A stretch of DNA of 64,000 bases from Amblyornis subalaris (taxonomy: Eukaryota; Chordata; Aves; Passeriformes; Ptilonorhynchidae): positions 731,880 through 795,879 of the forward strand of contig JACAXG010000009.1 of NCBI GenBank assembly GCA_018881555.1. The letters are read 5' to 3'. Below are positions 1-11,873 of this stretch, piece after piece. Every line of letters starts with the position of its first letter. Position 1 is the first letter of the stretch. The notes under the pieces are model-generated. The model searched no databases and was not told the origin of the DNA. It saw only the letters and a program-made list of their open reading frames with translations. A program made the position numbers and the translations under genes.

Positions 1-2902
1 ACGAATATGTTTGCAGTTTCTTAAATGTAGACATGCAAATCATCACTGCCCTGTGGTTATACTTGGAGCTTGATTTAGTGTCAAAACAGTGCAAGTCCAA
101 ATGCCAAAGATCTCCAGTATGCATTTTTTTCTCTTCTCTGCTTCACTCGACCGGTAGCCATACATTAAGTGCCAAATTTTACCTTTTAGAAAGTAATTTA
201 TGGTTCCAATTTGATCCTGAACTGTTCTTAATTCTCCAATCTCTTAAATCTTATCTTCCATCAAGATTTCATCTTCTCAGAAGCCAGAGAAAGCACACAG
301 TTTTGTGTCAGCTCCTATCAAGGTGACCAATATATCTTGTCCCAGATCTATAAGTAACTTCAGAGTCTATATTGCATTTGAATCAGGGTGACTTTGTTCC
401 CACATGCCTTCATTGGCCGGGTCCTGGATCCAGCAAATTCCCCTGGAAACTCTAACAATCCTCATCTGCAATGTGGAAACTGAAAATGGCTAAGATCCAA
501 GACTTAGACAATCAATCAGATCATTATAAGAAAAAGTCAAAGTCATGCGGAATTGTCCCTGAGCTCGTATCAGAGCTCAGATTTCCATATATCAATGGGT
601 AGCAGCCATTTCTTCCTTCTGCTCACACTTTAGCGTCTTTTGCCTTTACTCTTAATTTGTTCTCTAGATTTCTTAGCAAACAGGATAAAACATGAAGGGT
701 ACTTATTGCAGACAGCAACTAAATTTTAGGACCAACAGGGTCCCTCCCAATCTTTTGTTTAAATATTCTGAAAAGACATGTGCAAATGTGGTGATTACTG
801 TTACCACAAAAAGTGACAGAGCTTGGAGGACTCCTTGCAGTAACAGAAATGTCAGCATTAATTTTTGTGAGGAGGAAAGGAAAAAAGTGATAGAGTTGGT
901 GATGCAATAATGATGAAGAGTATCCTCTATCCCTGTAATTTACTGAGAAACAGACTAACAAAGAAGCCTAAGAAAGCTGGGGATAAAAAAAATACCAAAG
1001 CTTTCTCGAACTGATTTATTTTGCTTTATTTTTGCTGCAGTCAAAACCAATTTGTTTCAGAAGACGGTTTTCATTTTTTTTAGCCTTTAGCTTTCAAAGC
1101 TATGAATATCAGATCTGGAAAAGACCTTTTAGATCATGAAATCCAGTCAACTCTGGTTGAGGCAAACTTATCATATGTTTGAAATCACAAAGCTAAAGAC
1201 CCATTTCAAATTTAGCCCAGTTGTTCCTTCTTTCTTATTTCTACTGACAAGCTATGCTAGATCTCCACTCATTTCATCCTTGAAGTACCTTTTTTATTTG
1301 TAATTTCCATCCAATTTGCATGCTCCTGCACAATCTTCCTTATATTCCTATTATAAGGATTTTCACATTTCATCTAAAGAGTTAAAGTTGAACTGACAAC
1401 CAATGGGTTTATACGATCCTTCAACAGAATAAAAGGCACCTGAACGTTTTGATCCAGAAATCTTTAAATCTTTGGATCAAAATCCTTTGAGTGAGTTTAT
1501 GTAGGGCAGAGATGTGTATAGGGAGTTAGAAGCTCACATTTCAAAGATTCTGGAATCAATCGAGTAACCAAGATGACAAAATTCAATCACTGTCTTTCCA
1601 AGAAAACAACGAGAAATGCTGTAGGGAACTCTGAGCATAAATGATTTCCAGCTGCATCACGGACTGGACATCAGCATTACAGAAGATGGATATGTTTTTA
1701 CTATTTCAGAAAGCAAAGGAAGTCTGAATAGGAATCATTTTCATAACACGTTTTCATACATTTCATCCAGACAAAAATCATAGGATATGCAGGACCTGTG
1801 TTCTGTAGTTCAAGTGTAGACAAGAAACAGTGATGACAAATTGGATGGACATTACCATGGTATGATTGTGACATTTTTATTTTTAAATAATACTCTAAAA
1901 TAATAAAAAGAAGTGCGAGTATTCTATGTTATCACTCTGCCAACCAGAAGAAAATAAAATTAAGGTCTTTTTTCAGGGTTCTTCTTGGCAGCATCAATTA
2001 ATCTTCATTTGATCTGGAAGAAAAAGAGAAGAAAAACAAAACAAGACAATATGGGGAGGAAGGGAGGAATTTAGAGCAGCATTTTAACATTAGCCTTGGA
2101 AATGTTTTCTTGCCACTCAGATGCTAGCACATGCTTTCTAAAATAACTTAATTTAAGGGAATTTATATATCAGACCAGGATCCTTCACTGACATAAGCTA
2201 TTTACACAAGCCAAAATGTAATGATGACTCAAGAACTATATGGCCTCACATAAACTACATAATAAACTATTCTGTTTTTCTTCTTTTCTACAAATCCAAT
2301 GTGTGGCTTGCAGTTTTGCACTGTAAGCTTCAGACAGTTGTTTCAAATGTCGATTTTTTTGAACATTTCTATGCCTCTGAATCATTAATCCTTTTCTTTC
2401 TTTGTGTAGTATCTTTTCCTTGAAAACGGAAAACATCAAAAATTCCGATTGTCCGTTTCCACAATTTTCCCCATTGTAAGCTATCATTTAGCATATGAGG
2501 GTCTCACATGGGTTAAAAATAAATATCTTCCATTTCTGAGTATGCAAACAAAAATTGAAAAGGTAATGGAGATTCATACTTACTAGACAAGAGAAAAATA
2601 ATTCTGCAGTTTCTAGACTGTGGATCAAAGAAAAAAAGGAATACTATAGGTGATGCCAGAATAATTTTGTTCCCAAGTGTTGATACAAGAATGAAATTTT
2701 CTTCCTTCCAATGCATAAATATCTAGAACTCAAGGAAAGACTCAGAACAAAAGCAAAACTTCTTTTTTAACAGGTTTTTGAAAGCACCCAGGACAGAGAA
2801 ATGCTCACTCTTCTGAAAAGCAAGTTAGAATTTCAAATTCCAAACACAGAGCCAAGAGAGCAAAGCAGGGAAGTGAGTTCAGGCTATACCTGCACAGTTG
2901 AT
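1..2902. other. AT-rich unique non-coding DNA
   Basis: I see no gene, recognisable repeat or RNA here. Both strands have only short open frames (under 100 codons) with no family resemblance. The sequence is CpG-poor and AT-rich, typical of avian intron or intergenic DNA. Short A and T runs are the only simple sequence. Confidence 0.6.
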
Positions 2903-2960
2903 GGGGAAAAAAAGAGAAAAAAAAGGAAAAGAAAAAAAAAATAGGAGAGAGAAGAAAAAG
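2903..2960 (+). repeat. purine (A/G) low-complexity tract
   Basis: 39 bases (2903-2941) are uninterrupted purine, mostly A with scattered G. One T follows, then 18 more purines (2943-2960). It is low-complexity DNA with no coding content. Long homopurine tracts can form triplex or slipped structures, but nothing shows that this one does. Confidence 0.8.
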
Positions 2961-3947
2961 CCTACCTTTACTTTTCATTAAAGTGACACTCAAGAAAGGC
3001 AGATAAAAATATAAAACTACCATTCACTAACCAAATAAATTCTATTTTCTCTCTAAGGAAGGAAGTCCAGCAACTGAGATAAGACAAAGTTTTTGTCCCC
3101 CACTTTCCCTCCCCAGGATTTTATGAGATAAAACAATCGATGGGAAAAAAATTCAACAAGTGTCTTTTTCATTCCTCACCACAAAGACCACACAGTTTGA
3201 AGTCATCTACTACTGTGCTTACAAAATCTTGCTTTGAGTACCTGGGACAAGAGGCCCTTAATTCCTCAGGGGTCTGGCAGCTGCCAGGTGAGACAAGCAC
3301 CCCCATGCTCCAAGCACCTGCACCTTTGTCCCCTCTGTAGCATTGCCAAATTTCTTCCATTCCCTCGGGCATGGTTTCCATGCACCAGTCCCAAAGGAGC
3401 AGACGTGTGTCCACAGNTTTCAATTCCCTCTGTTTGAGACAATCCAAAAGAGGTCAGCAGAGGGTGGAGAAAGGATTTACTGGAGTAAGTGAATGGGAGA
3501 TGAAGAAAACACAAAGCAAGTGTCAATTCCCCAGCAAGTCTGAGTAGCAACCTATTCCTGCCAGACCCCATCTAAACCTCAAATTCTAATCAAAAGGTTT
3601 TGATTACTTTTAACAAGTTATAGGATCAAAGAATGGAGGCCCAGGGATAAAATTTCATCCAAAAAAAAACTAAGCCAGGAATGAAGGATATGTGTAGAAA
3701 ATATAACAAATCACCACCTTCCCCTCTCCCTGTCAGCAACAACTGTCTGGCAATACAGAAATGAGGCAAAAGTTCATCTCATGTGACAAGATTCCCCTCT
3801 CCCTTCAATGTACAGAAAGCAGAAAACTGATGAAACAGCTTAAAATAAACTTCCAAAACTGGAAGAGAATCTGACTACTAAAGCCCTGCTCTGAGGTGTT
3901 AACCTCAGAATACCCAGTGTGTTTATAAAAATTGAATTCACACTCCC
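2961..3947. other. unique non-coding DNA before the CR1
   Basis: No gene or repeat is recognised. Overlapping open frames of up to about 100 codons occur around 3140-3570 on both strands and overlap one another. They contain an ambiguous base at 3417 and match no family I know, so I treat them as chance. The phrase at 3625-3640 faintly resembles a CR1 3' tail but does not continue as CR1. Confidence 0.5.
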
Positions 3948-4096
3948 AGAATCACAGAATTTGCTGCATTGGAAGGGACCTATAAGGTTCATTGAGTCCA
4001 GCTTCTGGGCCTGCACAGGACACGCCAAGAATCACACCATGTGCTTGAGAGTGTTGTCCAAACACTTCTTGAGGTCTGTCAGGTTTGTTTCTGTGA

Positions 4097-4312
4097 CTAC
4101 TTCCCTGGGGAAGTGCCAACCACTCTCTGGGTGAAAAACTTTGTCCTAATATCCAACCTAAACCTTCTCTGACACAACTTCAGGCCATTCCGTTGGGTCC
4201 TCTCCCTGGTCACCACAGGGAAGAGATCAGTGCCTGCCCCTCCTCTTTCCCTCACAAGGAAGTTATAGGCTGTGATGTCTTCCCTCAGTTTCCTCCAGGC
4301 TGAACAGACCAA
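4097..4312 (-). pseudogene. CR1 ORF2 C-terminal segment (frameshifted)
   Basis: This is the next piece of CR1 ORF2, lying in a different minus-strand frame from the segment upstream, so at least one frameshift separates them. It carries the C-terminal signature, including [20 protein letters not shown] and [16 protein letters not shown]. It then leaves the expected path (intact CR1 would continue with an HWNxLPREVV-type motif) and stops. From about 3948 to 4097 the remaining C-terminal and 3' UTR sequence is recognisable only at nucleotide level, for example the reverse complement of a phrase related to TTGGAAGGGACC at 3969-3980. Confidence 0.88.
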
Positions 4313-4365
4313 GTGACCTCAGCCACTCCTCATGGAGGGTTTTCCCTCCAGACCCTCCACTATCC

Positions 4366-4692
4366 TCATGGCCTCCTTTGGACACACTTTAACAGCTTAA
4401 TGTCTTTTATATTGCTGTGCCCAAAACTGCCCCCAGGACTCATGGTGAGTCCGCCCCAGTGCAGAGCAGAGCAGAGCAGAGCAGGACAATCCCCTCCCTT
4501 GCCCGGCCGGCGATGCTGTGCCTGATGCACCCCAGGACACGGCTGGCCCTCCCAGCTGCCAGGGCACTGCTGACTCATATTCAGCTTGCCTTCAACCAGG
4601 ACCCCCAGGCCCCTTTCTGCAGCACTGCTTTCTAGCATCTCATTCCCCAGTCTGTCTTTACATCCAGGGTTGCCCCATCCCAGGTGGAGAAT
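4366..4692 (-). pseudogene. CR1 ORF2 segment downstream of reverse transcriptase (broken)
   Basis: This continues the same CR1 ORF2 in the same frame after the TGA at 4693-4695. It translates to phrases typical of the CR1 post-catalytic region: [21 protein letters not shown], then [14 protein letters not shown], then [22 protein letters not shown] pentamer run (GCAGA)n at 4461-4484 interrupts the coding sequence where intact CR1 has a short alanine/arginine-rich stretch. The frame ends near 4366 around KCVQRRP. It is a fossil reading frame with no host function implied. Confidence 0.88.
4461..4484 (+). repeat. (GCAGA)n pentamer run inside CR1
   Basis: About five tandem copies of GCAGA (AGAGC in another phase) lie within the CR1 remnant, on the complement of its coding strand. 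It is probably a local slippage expansion of the CR1 sequence itself. It is short and could be length-polymorphic. Confidence 0.85.
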
Positions 4693-5003
4693 TCAGCACT
4701 TTCCCTTGTTGAACTTCATATTGTTGGTGATTGCCCAGCCCTCTAATTCGTCAAGGTCTCTCTGCAGGGCCTTCCTGCTCTCCAGGGAATCAACAGCTCC
4801 TCCCAGTTTCGTATGGTCTGCGAACTTGCTCAGTATCCCTTCCAGTCCTGCATCCAAGTCATTTATGAAGATGTTGAAGAGCAGAAGGCCAAGGATGGAG
4901 CCCTGTGGAACCCCACCAGTGACAGGTCTCCAGTCGGATGCCACCCCATCGACTGTAACACTTTGTGCCCAACCCATGAGCCAGTTGCTCACCCATGGCA
5001 TGA
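4693..5003 (-). pseudogene. CR1 ORF2 reverse transcriptase fragment, catalytic motif altered
   Basis: The minus strand encodes about 104 residues of the palm region of a CR1 ORF2 reverse transcriptase. Visible landmarks in order are [15 protein letters not shown], the conserved [10 protein letters not shown] block, FNIFINDLD, then the catalytic block. That block reads FADH (codons at 4813-4824) where LINE reverse transcriptases carry F/Y-A-D-D, so a metal-binding aspartate is replaced by histidine. The frame then continues to FNKGKC and meets a TGA at 4693-4695; the expected CR1 continuation (ILH...) follows directly after that stop. The endonuclease domain and N-terminal reverse transcriptase blocks are absent through 5' truncation. 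It cannot encode an active enzyme. Identification rests on family knowledge of CR1 ORF2, with no search run. Confidence 0.93.
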
Positions 5004-5206
5004 TNTATTTATCCAATTATTTAGCTCTAATTAAGACATGAATTATCCACCAAAAACACTAATGTTCAATGCTTATTCTTGGTAATCAACTTTGGAGTTA
5101 CACATAACTATTTTTAAAAAATAAGACTGCCTGTACCAAACCTTAACATTTCTGCCTGGAGGGGAANTCACACCAGGTTTCACATCAGATTAAGATGACA
5201 ACATCG

Positions 5207-5340
5207 CCTATGTCATGTAACGTTACAAATCTCACTGGGATCACATTGAGGGCCTGCTGCCTTTACCACACAGCCTATGTCATGTAACATTACAAATCTC
5301 ACTGGAATCACGTTGAGGGCCTGCTGCCTTCACCACACAG
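5207..5340 (+). repeat. two-copy tandem duplication, 67-bp unit
   Basis: Copy 1 is 5207-5273 and copy 2 is 5274-5340, abutting exactly with no spacer. Both start CCTATGTCATGTAAC and end CCACACAG. Aligned by eye they differ at only 4 of 67 positions (about 94% identity), all transitions (G/A, G/A, A/G, T/C). No third copy is seen on either side. The unit resembles no repeat I recognise and has no clear coding content. The block sits about 200 bp from the 5' end of the CR1, with an ambiguous base (5167) between them. Confidence 0.95.
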
Positions 5341-8300
5341 CAGACACTGAATTGTGCTGCAGGGAGAGGCCAAGGCTCTCTCAGTCAGGAGAGAGATTAT
5401 TGCTTTCCCTCCCAACCCCAAGGGACAGCTGTCACAGAGCTGAGCCTAGGCCTCACTCTTGGAATAGGGAAAACTTCAGGGAGACACTGAGGCAGAAAAG
5501 TGGAGGCAGGACATCAACTAGAGCATAATCTTCATGGCTGAGACAAAAGTGGAGATCTTTAGCTGTCACTAGCAGCTCTGTTGATCTAGTTAAACAAATG
5601 ATGTAACTAGAGTTTGGGTTGTTTTTTTTTCTTTTGAACCAATTTCAGAAATGTTCATTTTTTTCACATTCTGTCCTTTATTTTTTTCATCTAAATTCTG
5701 TTAAATTATACATACGTGGTTTTTCTTCCTCTCTGTTGACTCACCAGTTGTAAACAAGAAGGCTAAAAAAAACCAACCACAATACAAAGCACAGTCAAAT
5801 GCATATAACAATCAAACAGCAGGGAAGAAGGAAATTTATTTTTCTTCTAATTTCTTTTTGGCTACAGTAATGCTGGGTGCTGCTTCTCTTGTGCCTATAC
5901 AGCTTCAGAAAAGGACACGATAAGTTGCTGGTGCTCCTTCAGTGTTGAATAAATCCTCAGACAGAATGACCTGAAAGCAGTCTTCCCACTTCAGCCCACC
6001 TAGAACTAGAAGAGATCCGGACATTAACCTTATGACAGGACATGCGATATTGCTTGGACATTAAGAGATTTTGAGTGTAAAGCAGGGATTTGTAATGCCA
6101 CACTTTTAACTCGTGTGTTGGCATATTATTTAGTCACTGGGGACAAAATACTGATTTGAAATTAAGTCACTGATAAGACCACAATAGAAAGAAAATATTA
6201 CCTGGTTTTTACCATGAAAGAATAAGACCAGTTTCTGAGGCTTTTTTCCTATCATTGAGCATTAAGATGTGAAGATAACTCAGAGCACAGGAGAGTAAAA
6301 TTGTTTACCACAAAATTACCAGAGCAAAATGTGTCAACTGTACAATCATCCCACCCACTTTTACCCTGGGGTAACACTTGTAGCAGTGAGAAGGCAGGTC
6401 AATCACCAGATTCAATCCATCTTTGACCTCATATTTTCTTGGGGTTTTTCAAGAAGGGAGCTGTGGACCCAAGTGTCTTATTCCTTTCACACATTATAAT
6501 ACTACATGTCCCCTAGGATTTGACCTGTGTGGGAATGCTGAGTCATTTTACAGTGAAACATGACTAAATAGTCATTAAATCATGCTGGTTTCAGGTAGAA
6601 TTAAATCTGGATTAAAAATCATCTNAAGTGAACTGCTCATCATGCCTTGAACTGGCACTGTCTCCAGATACAGCATTATTAATAGAAAGAAAATCCAACT
6701 CCTGTGAATTAAAACTAAGTAGAACTTTCCTTGAAAACTTCTTTCATTACAGCAGCCTCACCAAGCACAGTAAGGCACAGAGATACAGTAATTTATTTTT
6801 CTCTTGACATATTTTACTGTTGCATCACCTATTCAAAAAGACACATAGAGAAACCATTTCTTTAGATAGCAACCATCTGTTGGATGAAATCACACCTCGA
6901 CCACAAAATGACTATTGTTCTATCAAACAGGAGTAAAAATATCCCAGCTGCCTTTTGCTCCTGACAGATACAGAAGAAGCCAGGCCAGACTACCCTTTGC
7001 AAGTTCATTGTACACATATGAGAGAAAACCTGATCTTTTCTTAGCACAGAAATCCAAACTACTTTAGATCACCTGATCTGATGGGATCACAATATAGATG
7101 TAAAAAACACCCAAGCACAGGACTAGGTTACTTACGGTTATTTCCTATGTCACTTCCCTAGCACTCCAAATGCACTCAATCACTAGGTGTTATATTGACT
7201 TTAGTATTACATCCACTTTAAAGGGAGAAATAAATTCTCTCCTGAAACTCCGTCCTGGATATCCCTTCAGTACAGTCTTCAACAAAATACTAATGGGCAG
7301 TGAAGAGAAGTGAAAGAAGAAATATTTTGAATAGGGTGCTACCGAAGTAGTATCATTGCCCTCTTTTGAGTGATGTTCCTTAGCAGAAGTGACAGCACAG
7401 CTTGACCAAACCAACCTACATGCCTGGGGACCTGGTCCACAGCATGTGAGTCACCGAGGAAGAGGAGGAGGACGTGAAGGAAGTTACACACTCCCACCCC
7501 AGCATGCTACTGCATTAAGCTGCTCCAGCTTCATTGTTCCAGCTGCGTTTACCAGGGCAGAAGGAGAGAATGAACATAGTTAAGAAGACAGAACATGAAT
7601 GAAAGGCATGTAGCAAAAGACAGATAAATCATGAAATTTTAAGGGGAGCATGACCAATTTCTGCTCTACCCAGGATTAAAATGTACTTTTCAGTACTGAT
7701 TTTTGCTGCTCTAAAAGTGAACGTAATCCGCCCGTGCTGGTGGTAGGACAAAGCGTTCGCTTAGTGACACATCTACATGAGCAACAGAGAAGAGAGGGGT
7801 AATCCACTGCTTCCAAATTTTGCAAAAAGTACCTAACTGGTGAAGTTAATATGACCACAAAACCCATCCTTGTTGGCTGCCCTCGCAGCAAATTATCTTG
7901 ACAACTCCACAGGTTATGCTGCTTCCCTACAGCGACATTCAGGCTTTCAAGCCATGAAGCGATACTGAAAGGTTATGAAAANTTCCTACTGAGAAAAATC
8001 CACCAGGGAGGCAATTGCAACTACCCAGTAAAATCCTTCTAGTTACAGGCAGATAACTTCTCTTAAAACAAATACCGCACTAAAGCTCTTGGCAACAAAA
8101 AAGGAAAAAAAATAAATCTCTTATGTGGAAAAGCAAAACAGACAGAATCAAAAAAAATCAAGTGAAGTACTCTTGCCATTCTCTCGCCCCAGATTTTCTT
8201 CAGTATATTGCTTGTTCCCTGAAATGAATGGGAGTGCCCACTCCTATGTGGAGACCAGCAGTTGCCTTGCTGGGATCAAGAGTCCTGATCCCCAAATGGC

Positions 8301-11300
8301 AAATATGGTGTAACTGACTCCAGTGAAGTAATACCACCTTGGATCACTCGAGATGTTATACACAAATTAGTTCCTCTTAACAGACTAGCAGTAACATATT
8401 AAATCAATTATTTATAAGTAATACTAAGCAAGGACTGAATGAAAAAAAAAATCTAAATTAGGCACTTCCAGGAAAAATTAAGAAGAACTAGAATAACACT
8501 TGAGTTCATTGTTGTTGAGCAGCAGAGAAGCAGATAACTTCTCTATATGGTGGGGGCTAAAAAAACATTAGAACCCACACCAAAAAGGAGAACACAAACA
8601 CTGTTTACCTAAGACAACTGCAATGCTTCAACTTTAACGAATTTTTAGACCACTTAATTCTTACTAATCCAAATCAGAATGTGAAAATTATCTCCACTTA
8701 AAATCTTATTGCAACCGAGGCCAAGTCTCTGACCCTCAGACTACAGTAACCTGAAAAAAGTGCTAAGGGAGTGCCTACAGAAGAGATGGTAAGTGCCCTG
8801 AAGCCATTCATTCACACTGGTATGTAAATCAAGTGCAAACTTCTCACTTAGCTGCACTCTAAGAAAAACTAAGTAACAGTAAATTGTGTACAATAATAAA
8901 AATTGCAAAATCTAGAGTGCAATGAATACTAACTCAGATTCTTACTGGTCCTGCAGAACCTCTACTAATTTTGTTATTCTGATTGCTTTGTTTTTTAAGA
9001 TATCTGATTGCAAAAGGCAATACTGAAACCACAGCCCATCCATAATACTGCAATGCCTGTCTGAATTTGCAGAGAAGCTGATGCAGTAATTTTGGTTATA
9101 AAAGAGTCATAATTCAAATGNCAATGACATTACTTCAACGCTGTTGACAATGCACTGCTAAACAACGTGTATAAGAGATGAGGATGAATATCTATACAGT
9201 CTATTTAAGGGAGTGTTCATTTAAAACAACATTGCTGGTAGCAGCAGTACTGTAAGCTTAATTTTCTTGACAAATCAAGATTCAGCTTTCCAAAGTTGAG
9301 AGATGCTACATTAACTGATGAAGACTGTAATTCCATCTGGGGAAACACAATAAATTTGAGCTTTGTTCTCGTGGTCTAGCATGTCACCAGAAACCTTTGC
9401 TGGGGTTACAGAAGTACTACATGCAGACAAGAGTGCATTACCTCATCAATAAAATGTTTCAGGAGCTTTTACAGAAGCAGCAGCAGAAAAACAAAGAGCA
9501 ATTGAAACTTGAGAGAAGCTATTTGTTCTATCTTATGAGTTTACTTAAAATGCCAAAATATACCACTGACTAAAATAACAGTTTATTTGTAACTTCATTC
9601 ATAAGCACATAAGCAAAAAAAAAAAAAATCTTTGCAGCACTATAAATTGTGACATTTCATTTCTATAGAGTTGTTCATATTGCAGATTTTGAAATGTATT
9701 ATAAAACAGGGAGCAAGTCAGTATTATGTAGATATAAACCAAAAGGTACATCTTAGTCAGATATAATTCTTTCCCACAGAGCTCTGGATCTCAGCTTTGA
9801 TCAGAGCAGCTAATATTTTCAACAGATGCTGAGGATTGGATTTTTTCTTTTAAAACAAATAAAAGGCATTTGCCATCATATCTCACCCAAATGACTGTAT
9901 CCTAAATTTAGAGCAGTATTTTAATCTTCTAATCTGTACAAGACCTTTTTCTGAGATCATGTTCACTTTAGTGTGTCCACCATCACCAGATTGAAATTGA
10001 AATGAAAAGGGAAAGCACNAACAATTGTTTACTGAGAAATACTTCTTTGGAGAAGAGAGGAGACTTATTCAACATTCATATGCATCATCTGTCTCACTAA
10101 TATTAGAGTCTTCAAACAGCCACCTGATATTGAATTTATCACCCCTAATTGTAGAGCTCACCAACCACATCTTTCCCCATAATTTCACCTGGCAGGGAGA
10201 CACTCAAAAGAAAATGAGGCCAGAGTCTATATAGAAGGAACCAGACTAAATAGAAACTTGCAGAAAAAGTAGGTTGCCCAGAAGTAAGAAATCAACTACA
10301 GGTGCCCTGAACCTATCCCTGCTATCCCCACATTTAGGAATTTCCTCTGTTGCACTGAAGACCAAGTGACAAGTCTGGTGCTACTCCCCGCAGATGGAAT
10401 ATTCCCCTCAGACACCTACACACCCCTATCTTCTCTTAATTTTTAAGAGCTGCCTGATGCTGAAGTAAATGCAAATACGCTTGACATCTCTGGTTCAGCT
10501 CCATATGCGATGTCCTACATTCAGGGAGCTCAAAGTGAAATTATGTTACCCACCTCCACCAGCAAGGTTCAGAAAGGCAAAACATAACTTTCCACTACTG
10601 CAATATAAGAGGAGGAATCAGACGGCAACAAAAATTAACTGCTGAATCCAAAGCCCCTCTGTGTTCTCATTTTGCTACTTATAGATAGTATCGAGGTATC
10701 TTGTCACATTTTGATTATATGCACTGCTCCTTTGACACTCTGTCAAGAGACACATATATGTAGTTCTCATTATTCCAAGCAGGTTTTAACATTTGCAATT
10801 GCCGAGTTTTCTGAAGGTTATCAGAAAAGAACAAAGTTCAGATGTAGAATAAACAGGAATAGCTTCTATTCAACTGGTGAGAGAACCTTTTTTTTAAATC
10901 AAAACAGGGATTTGACACTTATGTGGAAAAATTCGGTGATTTGTAATGCAAAGCAAAGGGATGCATAATATTTAAAACCTTTGGTTGAACCAAGTTTCAT
11001 CTATTACAATAACCCTAACATCAACACTGACTGGACCAGTATTTTATCCCTCAACATCAGTAACTGTGTTAAAAACTAATTACCCATGCCACTAGTTAAG
11101 CCTTGTTAAACATATTCTTTACTTTGCCTTTTGTGCATTCCATCTTTCCCTTCACTTATTCATTGCACCAGGTACTTTTATTAGACTTTACAGTAATATG
11201 TTGCAAATAACTTAAAACATAAAGATCAAGCCTAAGTATTCACAGTATTTGAATTTTATTTAAATATTAATTTCTAATATCATGCACCACATACTAAACA

Positions 11301-11860
11301 GGAAACTATATTGACACATTTAAAAAAAAATCTGCACAGTTACTGGCTTTCTTTGACACTAAACAATGCAAAAAAAAAGTCATTTAGACATAAATAAATC
11401 TTGCATCAGATAATCCATGAGCATAATAATAAATTATAAACAAATTTTTAGATTACCTTGTTCACCTAGAGCTGAGGAAGTACTAATATTCCCAATACCT
11501 GTTCAGTAGTTTATCTTTTCTAGCTATGACTTCCAGGTGATGAGAGTCCCATATTTTCTCTTAGGAACCTAACCCACAGACTACCAGGCCTCTGGGACAA
11601 ATTCCCAGCTGTTGTAAATTAGTCTAGTTCCATTGGGTTTAGGGTAACTAAGTTGATTTTTAACCAGTTGATATATTTTTACAGGATTACAGAGCAGAAC
11701 AAAATTAAATGTCATTTTTATAATTGTCTCCGTCATTTAACACAATATCTCTTAAAAGATTTCAGCACTGTAGGCTTCTTTGCTTTAAATGCTTAAAGAG
11801 GAGAGAAAAATGCTACCCAATAAATAAAGGACCTTTAAGACTCCAAAGCCATTTCAGCAT
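5341..11860. other. long unique non-coding stretch
   Basis: About 6.5 kb of AT-rich DNA without a gene I can support. All open frames are under 100 codons and unrecognised. It contains A/T homopolymers (largest at 9615-9628) and ambiguous bases at 6625, 7982, 9121 and 10019. No CR1, LTR or tRNA-like sequence was recognised by eye, though old diverged repeats could be missed. Confidence 0.55.
9615..9628 (+). repeat. poly(A) run, 14 nt
   Basis: An uninterrupted run of 14 A residues. No retroposed gene body was recognised upstream, so it is treated as a simple homopolymer rather than the tail of a processed copy. Confidence 0.85.
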
Positions 11861-11873
11861 GTTTCCATGGAAA

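Larger units (their letters stand above)
3948..5003 (-). mobile_element. CR1 LINE retrotransposon, 5'-truncated, minus strand
   Basis: This is the 3' end of a chicken-repeat-1 (CR1) non-LTR retrotransposon, the dominant LINE of birds. Read on the minus strand it runs from inside the reverse transcriptase region (about 5003) through the ORF2 C-terminus to the 3' end at about 3948. There two copies of the CR1 octamer ATTCTGTG remain (one partial); CR1 ends in such octamers rather than poly(A). Translated pieces carry CR1 phrases such as [20 protein letters not shown] and [16 protein letters not shown]. Full CR1 is about 4.5 kb, so roughly the last quarter is left, as expected for 5' truncation at target-primed insertion. 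An ambiguous base at 5005 sits on the 5' boundary, so the exact junction is uncertain. The element has a nonsense codon and frame changes and is a fossil. No target-site duplication is evident, which is normal for CR1. Confidence 0.95.

Noticed and set aside
3625..3665. Possible CR1 tail-like phrase
   Set aside because: Only a few bases resemble the CR1 3' end and no body follows.
4417..4712. Overlapping plus-strand open frames
   Set aside because: Shadow frames of the minus-strand CR1, including its GCAGA pentamer run.
4586..5041. 151-codon plus-strand open frame
   Set aside because: It is antisense to the CR1 ORF2 remnant; the opposite strand carries the recognisable reverse transcriptase.
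8008..8022. CTCF-like CCACCAGGGAGGCA
   Set aside because: One extra base relative to the core motif; spacing is wrong.
9615..9628. Poly(A) tail of a processed retrocopy
   Set aside because: No gene-like sequence upstream and no flanking target duplication seen.
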